Positions 14,916 to 24,051 of a stretch of DNA of 64,000 nucleotides are shown piece by piece. The position numbers were made by a program, and so were the translations under genes. Source of the stretch: VGDP01 sp964530335 (GTDB lineage: Bacteria > Pseudomonadota > Alphaproteobacteria > SP197); assembly GCA_964530335.1 (NCBI GenBank), contig CAZGYG010000007.1:3855-67854 (forward strand). Reading direction: 5' to 3'. A model generated the notes under the pieces. That model worked only from the letters and a program-made list of their open reading frames with translations, ran no database searches and was not told the origin of the DNA. Within the stretch, counting starts at the first letter, position 1. Each line of letters begins with the position of its first letter.

Positions 14916-15223
14916 GCGGCGTGGCCAGAGCCGGCCCGGTTGATGCCGTCCTTGAGCACGTGGGAGGCGCGGAACACCAGCACCCGGCGCGGCAGGATCG
15001 GCACCGCCTCGCCGGTCTTAAGGTTGCGCCCCACCCGCTGCGCCTTCTCGCGCACCGAGAAGCTGCCGAACGACGAGATCTTGACCGTCTCGCCCTTGGT
15101 CAGCGCCTGGCTGATGTGATCGAGAATGGTCTCCACCATGTCGGCCGATTCGTTGCGCGACAGCCCGACCTCACGGTAGATGGCCTCCATCAAGTCCGCG
15201 CGCGTGATCGTCTTGGTCGTCAT
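14912..15223 (-). CDS. ihfA: Integration host factor subunit alpha
   Basis: A 103-residue HU/IHF-type DNA-bending protein. Motifs typical of IHF-alpha are TRADLMEAIYREVGLS, ISSFGSFSVREK and GRNLKTGE, and the minor-groove proline region is ILPRRVLVFRASHVLK. It heterodimerises with IHF-beta (not in this window) and supports recombination, replication and sigma-54 promoters. Neighbours fabH upstream and MerR downstream match the conserved alphaproteobacterial order; the 112-bp gap after fabH may hold a promoter of its own. Confidence 0.97.
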   Translation of the reverse strand: MTTKTITRADLMEAIYREVGLSRNESADMVETILDHISQALTKGETVKISSFGSFSVREKAQRVGRNLKTGEAVPILPRRVLVFRASHVLKDGINRAGSGHAA

Positions 15224-15335
15224 GGCGCCCCCCGCCTGCGACTTCGATCACAACGTTATCTCTGTTTGGAAAAACCGTCAATATCAGAGACATGACGCGC
15301 GCCGTTGAGTTCGCACGCCACTTTAGGTCGCGGCC

Positions 15336-16313
15336 CTACCAGCGAATCGCGCAGGAACCCCAGGCAAGCCCGCCGCCGATCGCCTCGATCACAACGAGCT
15401 GGCCCGGCCGGATGCGTCCGTCGTCGGCCGCCTCGGCCAGGGCCAGCGGGACCGAGGCGGCCGAGGTGTTGGCGTGGCGATCGACCGTCAGCACCAGTTT
15501 GTCCGCGCTCAGCCCCAGCTTCTTGAGCGTGGCGTCGATGATGCGTTTGTTCGCCTGGTGCGGCACCAGCCAATCGATGTCGCCGGGCGTCAGGCCGTTG
15601 GCGGCGAGCGCCTCCTCGACCGCCTCGGCCAGGTGCACGACCGCGTGGCGGAACATCTCGCGCCCTGCCATGCGGACCACGCCCGCCGTCCCGGTCGAGG
15701 AGACGCCGCCATCGACGTAAAGCATGTCGTGTTGGCGGCCATCGCTGTGCAGATGGTTCGACAGCACGCCGCGATCCCGCGAGGTCCCCTCGCCTTCCCC
15801 GGCGCGCAGCACGACCGCGCCGGCGCCGTCGCCGAACAGCACGCAAGTCGCGCGGTCGTTCCAGTCGAGCAGGCGCGAGAAAGTCTCGGCGCCGATGACC
15901 AGGGCGGTCGCCGCCTGGCCGGTGCGGATGAAACTGTCCGCGGTCGCCATGGCGAAGATAAACCCGGCGCACACGGCCTGCACGTCGAACGCGGCGCCGC
16001 GCGTCATGCCGAGCGCCCGCTGCACCTTGGTCGCCGTCGCCGGGAAGGTCTCGTCGGGCGTGGTGGTCGCCAGCACGATCAGGTCGACCTCGTCCGCGCC
16101 CATCCCCGCGACCTCGAGCGCGCGCCGGGCCGCAGCGGTCGCCAGGTCCGAGGTCAGCTCGCCCGGCGCGGAAACGTGGCGCTGACGGATGCCCGTCCGC
16201 TCGACGATCCAGGAATCGGTGGTTTCGAGCCGGCGCGAGAGTTCGTCGTTCGTCACGACGCGGGCAGGCAGGCTGCCGCCCCACCCGGCCACCACGGCAC
16301 GTGTGACCGTCAC
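15336..16313 (-). CDS. fabH: Beta-ketoacyl-ACP synthase III
   Basis: A 325-residue condensing enzyme that starts fatty acid synthesis by joining acetyl-CoA to malonyl-ACP. Catalytic triad Cys115 (VQAVCAGF), His252 (VPHQANKRI) and Asn282 (ANTSAAS) is complete. Length is typical. Its ATG overlaps the stop of plsX by 4 nt, giving translational coupling of fatty acid initiation with acyl-phosphate formation for phospholipids. Part of the conserved DUF177-rpmF-plsX-fabH-ihfA order. Confidence 0.97.
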   Translation of the reverse strand: MTVTRAVVAGWGGSLPARVVTNDELSRRLETTDSWIVERTGIRQRHVSAPGELTSDLATAAARRALEVAGMGADEVDLIVLATTTPDETFPATATKVQRALGMTRGAAFDVQAVCAGFIFAMATADSFIRTGQAATALVIGAETFSRLLDWNDRATCVLFGDGAGAVVLRAGEGEGTSRDRGVLSNHLHSDGRQHDMLYVDGGVSSTGTAGVVRMAGREMFRHAVVHLAEAVEEALAANGLTPGDIDWLVPHQANKRIIDATLKKLGLSADKLVLTVDRHANTSAASVPLALAEAADDGRIRPGQLVVIEAIGGGLAWGSCAIRW

Positions 16314-17359
16314 AAGGCGGCGGCCTTCGGCGCGATGTCGCGGTTGCCCTGCCAGCGTTCAATTTCCGCGCGCACCCGGTCGTTGAACCCGTGGGTCACC
16401 ATGTCGACGGCGAAACCTACGGCGTTGGCGAAGCCGAACGCGTCGGTGCCGCCGTGGCTCTTGACCACGACGCCGCCGACGCCGAGGAACATGCCGCCGT
16501 TGTAGCGGCGCGGATCGACCCGGTTGCGCAGAGCATTCAACGCCGGCCGCGCCAGCAGATAGCCGAGCTTCGAAACGATCGAGCGCCGGAAGGTCGCGCG
16601 CAGGAACTCGGAGTAGAGCTTCGAGGTCCCTTCGATCGCCTTGAGCGCGATGTTGCCGGTGAAGCCGTCGGTCACGATCACGTCGACCCGCCCCGCGGCC
16701 AGGTCGTTGCCCTCGACGAATCCGCGGTAGTCCATCGGCACGTCGCCCGCGCGCAGCAAGGCGTTGGCGAGCCTGAGCTCGTCGTGGCCCTTGATGTCCT
16801 CGCTGCCGACGTTGAGCAGGCCGACGGTCGGGTTGGCCATGCCGAGAACGTGGCGCGCGAACAAGGCGCCCATGATCGCGAACTGAACCAGGTTGTCGGC
16901 GTCGCACTCGACGTTCGCGCCGAGGTCGAGGAACACGGATTCCCCGCGCACCGTCGGCAGGATCGACGCGATCGCCGGGCGCTTGATGCCGGGCAGGGTC
17001 TTCAGCACCGTCTTGGCCATGGCCATGAGCGCCCCGGTGTTGCCGGCCGAGACCATGCCCGTCGCCGCGCCGTCGCGCACCGCGTCGATGGCCAATCGCA
17101 TGCTCGAGCGCCGGCCCTGGCGCAGCGCCTGCGCCGGACGATCGTTCGTGGAAACCACGGTCTCGCTCGAACGCACTTCGGTCACCGCCGCGAGGCGCGG
17201 GAAGCGTTGCAGCAGCTTGGCGAGCCGGCCGGGGTCGCCGACCAGGACGAAGCGCAGGTCCGGGTGCCGGTCGCGCGCCTCGTTGGCCCCGGCCACCACC
17301 ATTTCGGGCGCGCGGTCGCCGCCCATGGCGTCGAGGGAGATGGTCAGTGGTGCCGGCAC
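16310..17359 (-). CDS. plsX: Phosphate acyltransferase PlsX
   Basis: A 349-residue enzyme that makes acyl-phosphate from acyl-ACP for the PlsX/PlsY route of phospholipid synthesis. The N-terminus ISLDAMGGD and the internal FVEGNDL and VIVTDGFTGNIALK motifs are characteristic. The frame stays open far upstream through rpmF, but the proper start is GTG 17359, with GGGAG six bases before it and the family's usual N-terminus beginning three codons later. It follows rpmF with a 26-bp gap. Confidence 0.95.
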   Translation of the reverse strand: MPAPLTISLDAMGGDRAPEMVVAGANEARDRHPDLRFVLVGDPGRLAKLLQRFPRLAAVTEVRSSETVVSTNDRPAQALRQGRRSSMRLAIDAVRDGAATGMVSAGNTGALMAMAKTVLKTLPGIKRPAIASILPTVRGESVFLDLGANVECDADNLVQFAIMGALFARHVLGMANPTVGLLNVGSEDIKGHDELRLANALLRAGDVPMDYRGFVEGNDLAAGRVDVIVTDGFTGNIALKAIEGTSKLYSEFLRATFRRSIVSKLGYLLARPALNALRNRVDPRRYNGGMFLGVGGVVVKSHGGTDAFGFANAVGFAVDMVTHGFNDRVRAEIERWQGNRDIAPKAAAL

Positions 17360-17385
17360 GGCTGGCTCCCGACCCGCCGGCCGAG

Positions 17386-17571
17386 CTAGGCCGACGCCTT
17401 GGTGCTCACGACCTCGCGGTCGCCGTAATGACCGCAGGCGCGGCAGATGTGGTGCGGCCGCCTGATTTCCCCGCAATTCGGGCACTCGGCCACGGTGGGG
17501 CGGCTCAGCGCGTCGTGCGAGCGGCGCATGTCGCGGCGCGACTTGGAGACTTTCTTCTTGGGAACGGCCAT
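17386..17571 (-). CDS. rpmF: 50S ribosomal protein L32
   Basis: A 61-residue ribosomal protein with the MAVPKKKVSKSRRDMRRSHD start typical of L32 and a zinc-ribbon pair CPNCGEIR and CRACGHYG. It lies between DUF177 and plsX as in most Alphaproteobacteria. Confidence 0.97.
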   Translation of the reverse strand: MAVPKKKVSKSRRDMRRSHDALSRPTVAECPNCGEIRRPHHICRACGHYGDREVVSTKASA

Positions 17572-17650
17572 GGCTCGGGTTCCGGCGCGGCTGGAACGGG
17601 TGCGGCAGATGTATCAAGTTCGGCCCAGCCCGGCAAGCAGCGCCGGGCGC

Positions 17651-18172
17651 TCAGGGCTTGAGACGGGCCAACCCCGCGAACGGGCCCCCGGGCGCCGGAC
17701 CCTCGCCGTCCGACCAGCCCTCGAAGGCGGCATCGCCCTTGCGCGGATAGGGATCGAGCGCGAGCCCGAGGGCCTCGGCCACCGGTTCGCCGAGATCGAC
17801 GGTTCGCCCGATCTGGGGCTCCGGCGGATCGTCGCCGTCCACGACGACATTAACGTCGGCCTCGACGACTGGCGACGACGACTTCGGCTGGAACGTGACG
17901 ACGACACGGTCGACGACGGTCGCGGCGACGGGTTCGAGCGTCACGACGCACTGCTGGACCACGTCGGCGGCGATGTCGATTTCGGCCCGCACCGCCCGGT
18001 CCAGGCGCGTCAGCGTTGCCCGCGCCTCCAGCCGGTCCAGCGCCAAGAGGTTGAAACGGCGCGCCAAAAGGGCGCGTTCGGCGGCCGTCGCGGTCATCTC
18101 GACGGTCCGCGACGCGCCATCCGCCAGTACCTTGACGTCGACGCGGCGGATGAACTCCGGGTCGGACGCCAT
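17651..18172 (-). CDS. DUF177 / YceD-family protein
   Basis: A 173-residue DUF177 protein. The family in plants and Escherichia coli (YceD) supports 23S rRNA accumulation, and the gene is almost always next to rpmF, as here (79-bp gap). Recognisable features are the CVVTLEPV segment and the acidic VVDGDDPPEPQ stretch before a C-terminus rich in Pro and Gly. The start at ATG 18172 has GGAGG close upstream; a start 12 bp earlier is possible. The usual second cysteine motif (LPxxP-xH) is replaced by LALDPYPRKG, common in alphaproteobacterial forms. Confidence 0.88.
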   Translation of the reverse strand: MASDPEFIRRVDVKVLADGASRTVEMTATAAERALLARRFNLLALDRLEARATLTRLDRAVRAEIDIAADVVQQCVVTLEPVAATVVDRVVVTFQPKSSSPVVEADVNVVVDGDDPPEPQIGRTVDLGEPVAEALGLALDPYPRKGDAAFEGWSDGEGPAPGGPFAGLARLKP

Positions 18173-18293
18173 GCGCGCCTCCACAACTGCCGTGGCGGCT
18201 TCACTTAGGGCCGCAATTCGGTGATTTCAAGAGTTTTTCCCGTGACGGCCTTTGCCCTGTCGCGCCGGGGAGCCTTCCGCTAACGTTGCCGCG

Positions 18294-19250
18294 ATGGCCG
18301 ACCCCGACCACCCCGCGATCGACCTGGCGCCGATCGATCTGGCGCGTTTTCGCGCCGGCAACGGCGGCATTCCCTGCGTCTGGACGTTCCGGTCCGGACA
18401 GCCTGGACCGTGCGTCATGGTCAATGCCCTGACCCACGGCAACGAGGTGTGCGGGGCCCACGCCATTGCCCGGCTGCTCGACGACGGCCCGCGCCCGATC
18501 GCCGGCACGCTGATCTTGAGCTTCGCCAACGTCGCCGCCTACGAAAGCTTCGACCCCGGCTATCCGTTCTTGTCGCGCTATCTGGACGAGGACTTCAACC
18601 GGGTGTGGGACGCGGCGACCCTCGACGGTGCCCGCGCGAGTCGGGAATTGGCGCGGGCGCGCGAGCTGCGTCCGATCGTCGACCAGGCCGATCACCTGCT
18701 CGACCTCCATTCCACCGAACTGCCCCAGGCGGCGATGCTGTTGGCCGGGGCCCGGCCCAAGAACCTCACGCTCGCCCGCGCCATCGGCTTCCCCGCGCAC
18801 GTCGTGCTCGACGCCGGACACAAGGCCGGCCGCCGGCTGCGCGATTACGGCAAGTTCGACGACCCGGGCCATCCCAGCCTCGCCCTTCTGGTCGAATGCG
18901 GCGCGCACTTCGAGACCCGGAGCGCCGAGGTCGCCTTGGCGACCGCCGCGCGGTTCCTCCGCCACTTCGGCACGATCGACCGGGCGACGGCGAAGCGCTA
19001 CGGCGCGGATCGGCCGACCGAACCCCAACGCGTGGTCGAGGTCACCCAGGCGGTGACGATCCGCAACGATGGTTTCGCCTTCGCGCAATCGTTCCGCGGC
19101 TTCGACGTGGTCGCCAAGGCCGGAACCGTGATCGCCCACGACGGCGACGATCCGGTGCGCACCCCATACGACGATTGTGTGCTGGTCATGCCCGCGCGCA
19201 ACCCGACCCGCGGCCTGACCGCGGTCCGGCTCGGCCGCCTGGTCGCCTGA
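18294..19250 (+). CDS. Succinylglutamate desuccinylase/aspartoacylase-family zinc hydrolase
   Basis: A 318-residue M14-like zinc amidohydrolase. Zinc ligands H48 and E51 (LTHGNEVCG) and H139 (LLDLHS) are present, as is an ECG-type catalytic glutamate region (LLVECGAH). Family members remove acyl groups from amino acids (aspartoacylase, AstE, DoeB). It lacks signal peptide. The start ATG 18294 is preferred over an in-frame CTG/ATG 42 bp upstream because that extension is unlike the family. The gene is divergent from the DUF177 cluster and convergent with the EamA gene (6 bp gap), giving no pathway clue. It is distinct from the DoeB-like gene at 62398. Confidence 0.88.
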   Translation: MADPDHPAIDLAPIDLARFRAGNGGIPCVWTFRSGQPGPCVMVNALTHGNEVCGAHAIARLLDDGPRPIAGTLILSFANVAAYESFDPGYPFLSRYLDEDFNRVWDAATLDGARASRELARARELRPIVDQADHLLDLHSTELPQAAMLLAGARPKNLTLARAIGFPAHVVLDAGHKAGRRLRDYGKFDDPGHPSLALLVECGAHFETRSAEVALATAARFLRHFGTIDRATAKRYGADRPTEPQRVVEVTQAVTIRNDGFAFAQSFRGFDVVAKAGTVIAHDGDDPVRTPYDDCVLVMPARNPTRGLTAVRLGRLVA

Positions 19251-19256
19251 TAGTTC

Positions 19257-20105
19257 TCAGCCGCCGACCTCAAGCACGACGGCACCCAGAACAACGAGCC
19301 CGGCGGCCACGACCCGCCGCGTCCCGAAGGGTTCGCCGAGCAACCGGGTGCCGATCAACGCGGCCAGGATCACGCTGGTCTCGCGCAGCGACGCGACATG
19401 GGCGGCCGAGCCGAAGCTCAGCGCCACCAGGACCATGCCGTAGCCGACCACCATGGCGAGCCCGCCGATCACCAGCATCGGCGCCGAGCTGCGCAAGGCG
19501 TCGCGCATGGCAAGCGGGCGCCGGACGACGGCGTAGGCCGGCAACACGATGCCATCCAGCAGGAACAGCCAGCCGATGTAGGCGTAGGGGCTGCCCGAGG
19601 CGCGCACGCCCAACGCATCGAGCGTCGTGTAGCTGGCGATGATCACGCCGGTCAGCAAGGGGAACCCGATCGACCGAAGGTCCCCGATGTGCGCGCGACG
19701 CCAGCCGACCAGAGTCAAGACGCCGAGCGAGATCGTCGCGATGCCGATGACTTCGTTCGTGCTGAACGTCTCGCCCAAGGTGATCGGCGCGGCCAGGGCG
19801 AGAAACAAGGGCGCCGAGCCGCGCGCCAGGGGGTACGCGTGGGACAGGTCGCCGAAGCGGTAGGATTGCAGCAGCGTCCAGTAATAGATCGTATGCACGG
19901 CCACGGTCCCGGCCAGGTACGGCAGGCACGCCGGGGCGATGTCGGGCGCGACGAGCACGAGCGCCAGGCCGAACAAGGTGCCGATCCCGGTCATCAGCGC
20001 CATGACCACCAGCCGGTCGCCGCGGACCTTGACCAGGGCGTTCCACGTGGCGTGCATCACGGCGGAGCCGAGCGCGAGCAGCGCGGCGAGCAGGTCCAGC
20101 GACAT
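19257..20105 (-). CDS. EamA/DMT-family transporter
   Basis: A 282-residue inner-membrane protein with about ten hydrophobic segments and two EamA repeats (one from about residue 5, the second from about 150). DMT-family members export amino acids, nucleosides or other metabolites; substrate unknown. The ATG at 20105 shares one base with the stop codon (TGATG) of the molybdopterin-binding subunit gene upstream, so it is translated after it, and may move a substrate or product of that enzyme; this link is inference. Confidence 0.9.
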   Translation of the reverse strand: MSLDLLAALLALGSAVMHATWNALVKVRGDRLVVMALMTGIGTLFGLALVLVAPDIAPACLPYLAGTVAVHTIYYWTLLQSYRFGDLSHAYPLARGSAPLFLALAAPITLGETFSTNEVIGIATISLGVLTLVGWRRAHIGDLRSIGFPLLTGVIIASYTTLDALGVRASGSPYAYIGWLFLLDGIVLPAYAVVRRPLAMRDALRSSAPMLVIGGLAMVVGYGMVLVALSFGSAAHVASLRETSVILAALIGTRLLGEPFGTRRVVAAGLVVLGAVVLEVGG

Positions 20106-22420
20106 CAATCGCCGCGCGCCGCCCGGATCGCGCGCCAGACCCGCTCGGGGCCCAGCGGCATGTCCAGGTTCGTCACGCCGAGCGGCGCCAGGGCATCGAG
20201 CACGGCGCTGACCACCGCGGCCGGTGCCGCGACGGGCCCGAGCTCGCCGCTACCCTTGACGCCCAAGGGGTTGGTCCGGCACGCGATCTCGATGCGCCGG
20301 GTGTCGAAGGCGACCAGATCGTCGGCGCGCGGCATGGCGTAGTCGAGGAATGAGCCGGTCAGGAGCTGCCCCGAAACCGGATCGTGGACGGCCGCCTCGA
20401 GCAGCGCCTGACCGACGCCCTGGGCGATGCCGCCGTGAACCTGGCCATCGACGATCATGGGGTTGACCGCGACGCCGACGTCATCGACCGAGGTGTAGCG
20501 CACGAGCGCCACCCGACCGGTCTCCGGGTCGACCTCGACCTCGGCCACGTGACAGCCGTTGGGGTAGGTCGACGCGCGCGAGGCGTAGGCGGCGAGCTCG
20601 TCGAGCCCGGGCTCCAGCGACTCGTGCGGAAAATTGTGCGGCACGTAGGCGGTGAGCGCCACCTGGCCGAACGACACGGCGCGGTCGGTACCCCGGACCG
20701 TGAAGGCACCATTGGCGAACTCGATGTCCGCGACGCTGGCTTCCAGAAGATGGGCCGCGATCCGGCGACCCTTGGCGATCACCTTGTCCACCGCCGCCAG
20801 CGCCGCCGGTCCGGCGATCGACAGGGAACGCGAACCGTAGGTGCCGCGCCCCCACGGATCGCGCCCGGTGTCGCCGAACGCGACCTCGATCGCCTCGATC
20901 GGCAGCCCGAGTCGAGCGGCGACGAGCTGGGCGTAGACGGTCGCGTGGCCCTGGCCATGGCTGTGGGTGCCGACGAACAGGGTCGCCGTGCCCGTCGGGT
21001 GCACGCGCAGCCGCGCCTGCTCCATCTCGTAGCCGCCGCCCGCCGTGGGATGGACGTAGGCGGCGATACCGAGGCCGCGCAACAGACCCTTCGCCTCGGT
21101 GTCCGCGCGGCGGACCGTGAACCCCGGCGCGTCGGCCCGTGCCAGCGCCGCGTCGAGCGCCGCCGCGAAGTCGCCGCTGTCGTGGACCGCGCCGACGCGG
21201 TTGGCCTTGGGCGTCGTGATCGGCCCGACCATGTTGCGGCGGCGCAGTTCGGCCCGGTCCAACCCGGTCGCGCGAGCCGCGGCATCGACCAGCCGTTCGA
21301 TCACGGTCACCGCCTCGGCGCGGCCGACGCCGCGGTAGACATCGGTGGGCGCCGTGTTGGTGAAGCAACCGATGGCCCGCACGTCCACCGCGCCGAACTC
21401 GTAGACGCTGGCGATCGATACGCCGTACTCGTAAGCGCACACGGGCCCGGCCTGCGACAGGTACGCGCCCTGGTTGACCCGGGCCGTGGTGCGCAGTGCC
21501 ACGAACCGGCCGTCGGCATCCAGGGCGAGCTCCGCATCCGCGACGACGTCGCGGGCGTGGCTGTCGGTCAGGAACCCCTCGCTCCGTTCGGCCAGCCAAC
21601 GAACCGGGCGACCGAGCGTCAGCGCGGCGAAGGCGACCGCGACCTCCTCGGGCGGCAGGGCGAGGCGGCCGCCGAAACCGCCGCCGAAATCGGTCGCGAC
21701 CACATCGAGCCGGTGCTCGGGCACCGGCAGCACCGACTCTGCCAGGGTCTTGCGCAGGCGATGAGGCGACTGGTTGGTGACGTGGAGCACGAGCCCGCCC
21801 CGGCCGTCGGGCAAGGCCAGGATGCCGCGCGTTTCGAGCGGGCTCGGCACCAGCCGGGGGATACGCACCGTGATGGACACCCGGCGGGTGGCGCGCTGCA
21901 ACGCCGCCGCGACAGCATCGTGCGAACCCCAGCGCAGCTCGAAGGCGCGGTTGCCGGGCGCCTCGGGCCAGATGTCCGGGCCGCCGACGCCGACGTCCAT
22001 GACGATCGGCAGCGGCGCAAGCTCCGCGACCACGGCCTCCGCGCCGTCGCGGGCAGCGTCCACGGTCTCGGCGACGACGACCGCGAGCGGTTCGCCGACG
22101 TACGCGGCGCGCGCCTCAGGAAGCACCGGGTGCGGCGGCCGCGCCATGGGCCGACCGTCGTAACTGGTGACCGGCACGTTGCACGGCAGAAGACGAACGC
22201 CGCCGGCGCGCAGATCGGCCCCGGTGTAAACCGCGACGACCCCGGGCACGGCCAGCGCCGGTCCGGTCGCCAGTCGAACGATGCGCGCGTGCGCGCTGGT
22301 CGAGCGCACGAATGCCGCGTGCAGCAGGGCAGGCACCGGTCGATCCGCCAGGAATTGCCCGCGGCCCGTCAGCAGGCGCGGATCCTCGAGCCGGCGTACC
22401 GACTGGCCGATCGCCGTCAT
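20105..22420 (-). CDS. Xanthine dehydrogenase-family molybdopterin-binding subunit (orphan)
   Basis: A 771-residue large subunit of the molybdenum hydroxylase family (CoxL/XdhB type). Domains are the aldehyde oxidase a/b hammerhead (about 15-125) and the Mo-cofactor binding region. Recognisable motifs are DFGGGFGGR, VYRGVGRAE at the active-site loop (not the AYRCSFR of form I CO dehydrogenase, so CO is unlikely) and the catalytic glutamate Glu726 in GVKGSGELG. Enzymes of this family need a [2Fe-2S] subunit and usually an FAD subunit; neither is in the window. Instead the upstream gene is DUF1636, overlapping by 4 nt. The ATG 22420 matches the usual N-terminus (IGQSVRRLEDPRLLTGRGQF). Function: oxidation of an aldehyde, purine or N-heterocycle, substrate unknown. 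Confidence 0.92.
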   Translation of the reverse strand: MTAIGQSVRRLEDPRLLTGRGQFLADRPVPALLHAAFVRSTSAHARIVRLATGPALAVPGVVAVYTGADLRAGGVRLLPCNVPVTSYDGRPMARPPHPVLPEARAAYVGEPLAVVVAETVDAARDGAEAVVAELAPLPIVMDVGVGGPDIWPEAPGNRAFELRWGSHDAVAAALQRATRRVSITVRIPRLVPSPLETRGILALPDGRGGLVLHVTNQSPHRLRKTLAESVLPVPEHRLDVVATDFGGGFGGRLALPPEEVAVAFAALTLGRPVRWLAERSEGFLTDSHARDVVADAELALDADGRFVALRTTARVNQGAYLSQAGPVCAYEYGVSIASVYEFGAVDVRAIGCFTNTAPTDVYRGVGRAEAVTVIERLVDAAARATGLDRAELRRRNMVGPITTPKANRVGAVHDSGDFAAALDAALARADAPGFTVRRADTEAKGLLRGLGIAAYVHPTAGGGYEMEQARLRVHPTGTATLFVGTHSHGQGHATVYAQLVAARLGLPIEAIEVAFGDTGRDPWGRGTYGSRSLSIAGPAALAAVDKVIAKGRRIAAHLLEASVADIEFANGAFTVRGTDRAVSFGQVALTAYVPHNFPHESLEPGLDELAAYASRASTYPNGCHVAEVEVDPETGRVALVRYTSVDDVGVAVNPMIVDGQVHGGIAQGVGQALLEAAVHDPVSGQLLTGSFLDYAMPRADDLVAFDTRRIEIACRTNPLGVKGSGELGPVAAPAAVVSAVLDALAPLGVTNLDMPLGPERVWRAIRAARGD

Positions 22421-22827
22421 GGGGCGCGCCGCGCGGACGCGCCGGAGCGCAACATCACGACCTTCCCGGGCACGACGCCCGCGGCCGCCGCCAGGCCATC
22501 GGCGCTGGCCCGGAACCGCGCGAAGGTATCGATCAGCGCCGCGGCGGTGGCTTCGTCGGGCGCCATCTCGGACACCATGAGCGCGGCCTTGCGGCGCCCC
22601 GACAGCACCGCGTTGCACGCCCGGAAGCAATTGCTGAGGCAGCAGATCGGCTGGACCGACGACCCCGGACCGAGCCGCTCGATGACCAGGTCGTAGAGTC
22701 GCTGGCCAGGGCGCGAATCGGTGCCCGGCAGAACCTCGAGCCCGCGCCACCGGCAGGTCACGCAAACCCGCAACACGTCGCCCCGCCGCGCCCCGCCGCC
22801 AGCCGTCTCGCCGTCCTCGCCAGCCAT
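22417..22827 (-). CDS. DUF1636 metal-binding, ferredoxin-like protein
   Basis: A 136-residue DUF1636 protein. Cysteines C22-x2-C25 and C62/C63-x3-C67-x3-C71 resemble the ligand pattern of thioredoxin-like [2Fe-2S] ferredoxins, so iron-sulphur or other metal binding is likely. DUF1636 genes are best known near cobalamin or metal-homeostasis genes. Here the stop codon overlaps the ATG of the molybdenum hydroxylase subunit by 4 nt, so the two proteins are made together; it could be an electron-transfer partner of that enzyme, which otherwise lacks one nearby. That role is inference. Confidence 0.82.
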   Translation of the reverse strand: MAGEDGETAGGGARRGDVLRVCVTCRWRGLEVLPGTDSRPGQRLYDLVIERLGPGSSVQPICCLSNCFRACNAVLSGRRKAALMVSEMAPDEATAAALIDTFARFRASADGLAAAAGVVPGKVVMLRSGASARRAP

Positions 22828-22923
22828 GGGCCCCGAACCGTCGTTCCGCGCCAGCCCGTTCTATGCTACCTCCCTGCGTCCGGTCACGTGGATGTTGCGG
22901 GGCGGGATGTCGCGAGGGGGAAT

Positions 22924-24051
22924 ATGGCGGGTCGGGCCGAGCTGACGGCGGGCGAGACGGATGCCGGCACGACGCTGGTGGCCAGCGGGCCGTGGTGCCT
23001 CGAAACCGCGGCCGAGCTCGACGCCCGCCTCGGGGCATTGGCGTCGCCCCGCGGCCCGGTGACGATCGACCTGGCGGGGATCGAGCGGCTCGACAGCGCC
23101 GGCGCCTGGCTGTTGCAACGCACCAGGTCCGCGCTTACGGGCACGGGCACCGCCGCCGTCTTCGCCGGCGTGCGCCCCGAGCACGCCGGTCTGCTCGAAC
23201 GGGTCTCCGCCGCCGACCGGCCGGCGGAGATGGCGCGGCCAAGAACCGATCTGGTCCGCGCCGTGCTCGGGCACGTCGGCGAGGCGACCGTCGCCACGCT
23301 GATCGAGGCGCGCGACCTGCTGGGCTTTTTCGGGCTGACCGTGACGGTCTTCGCCCGCACGGTCGCGCGACCGGGCCGGCTGCGCTTCGTCTCGCTCGTC
23401 AATCACATGGAGCACGTCGGGCTCAACGCCTTGCCGATCGTCGGCCTGCTCTCCTTCCTGATCGGCGTGGTGCTGGCGTACCAAGGCGCCGACCAGCTGC
23501 GCCGCTTCGGCGCGGAAGTGTTCACGGTCAACCTGCTCGGCGTCTCGATCCTGCGCGAGCTCGGCATCCTGATCGCCGCCATCATCATCGCCGGGCGCTC
23601 GGGCAGCGCGTTCACCGCGCAGATCGGCACCATGAAGGTCAACCAGGAAGTCGACGCGCTGCTGGCGCTCGGGCTCGACCCGATCGAGATCCTGGTGCTG
23701 CCGCGGGCCTTCGCCCTGATCCTGACCCTGCCGCTGGTCGGGTTCTACGCCAACCTCATGGGCCTGGCGGGCGGCGCCCTGATGTCGCTGGTCGTGCTCG
23801 ACCTGTCGCTCGGCCAGTTCGTGAGCCAACTCAACGAGGCCGTGACGACCACGACGTTCTGGGTCGGCATGGTCAAGGCGCCGGTGTTCGCCTTCATTAT
23901 CGCGCTGGTCGGCTGCTACTGCGGGCTCAAGGTCAAGGGCAACGCCGAAAGCGTCGGCCTGATGACCACGCAGTCCGTGGTCGAGGCCATCTTCCTGGTG
24001 ATCGTGACCGATGCCGCGTTCTCGATCCTGTTCTCGTACCTGGGCCTATGA
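22924..24051 (+). CDS. MlaE-type lipid ABC transporter permease with N-terminal STAS domain
   Basis: A 375-residue inner-membrane permease. Residues about 10-100 form a STAS-like domain (IDLAGIERLDSAGAWLL), fused to an MlaE/YrbE permease with six hydrophobic segments and the family motifs NLLGVSILRELG and IAGRSGSAFTAQIGTMKVNQEVDAL. In the Mla-type system it moves phospholipids between the membranes. The start ATG 22924 has AGGGGG nine bases before it. The gene opens an operon with its ATPase (ATGA overlap), an MCE substrate-binding protein and an auxiliary lipoprotein. In E. coli STAS is a separate protein (MlaB); fusion is common in Alphaproteobacteria. Confidence 0.93.
   Translation: MAGRAELTAGETDAGTTLVASGPWCLETAAELDARLGALASPRGPVTIDLAGIERLDSAGAWLLQRTRSALTGTGTAAVFAGVRPEHAGLLERVSAADRPAEMARPRTDLVRAVLGHVGEATVATLIEARDLLGFFGLTVTVFARTVARPGRLRFVSLVNHMEHVGLNALPIVGLLSFLIGVVLAYQGADQLRRFGAEVFTVNLLGVSILRELGILIAAIIIAGRSGSAFTAQIGTMKVNQEVDALLALGLDPIEILVLPRAFALILTLPLVGFYANLMGLAGGALMSLVVLDLSLGQFVSQLNEAVTTTTFWVGMVKAPVFAFIIALVGCYCGLKVKGNAESVGLMTTQSVVEAIFLVIVTDAAFSILFSYLGL

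Noticed and set aside
20105..22420. Carbon monoxide dehydrogenase large subunit
   Set aside because: The AYRCSFR active-site signature is missing and the small and medium subunits are not encoded nearby.
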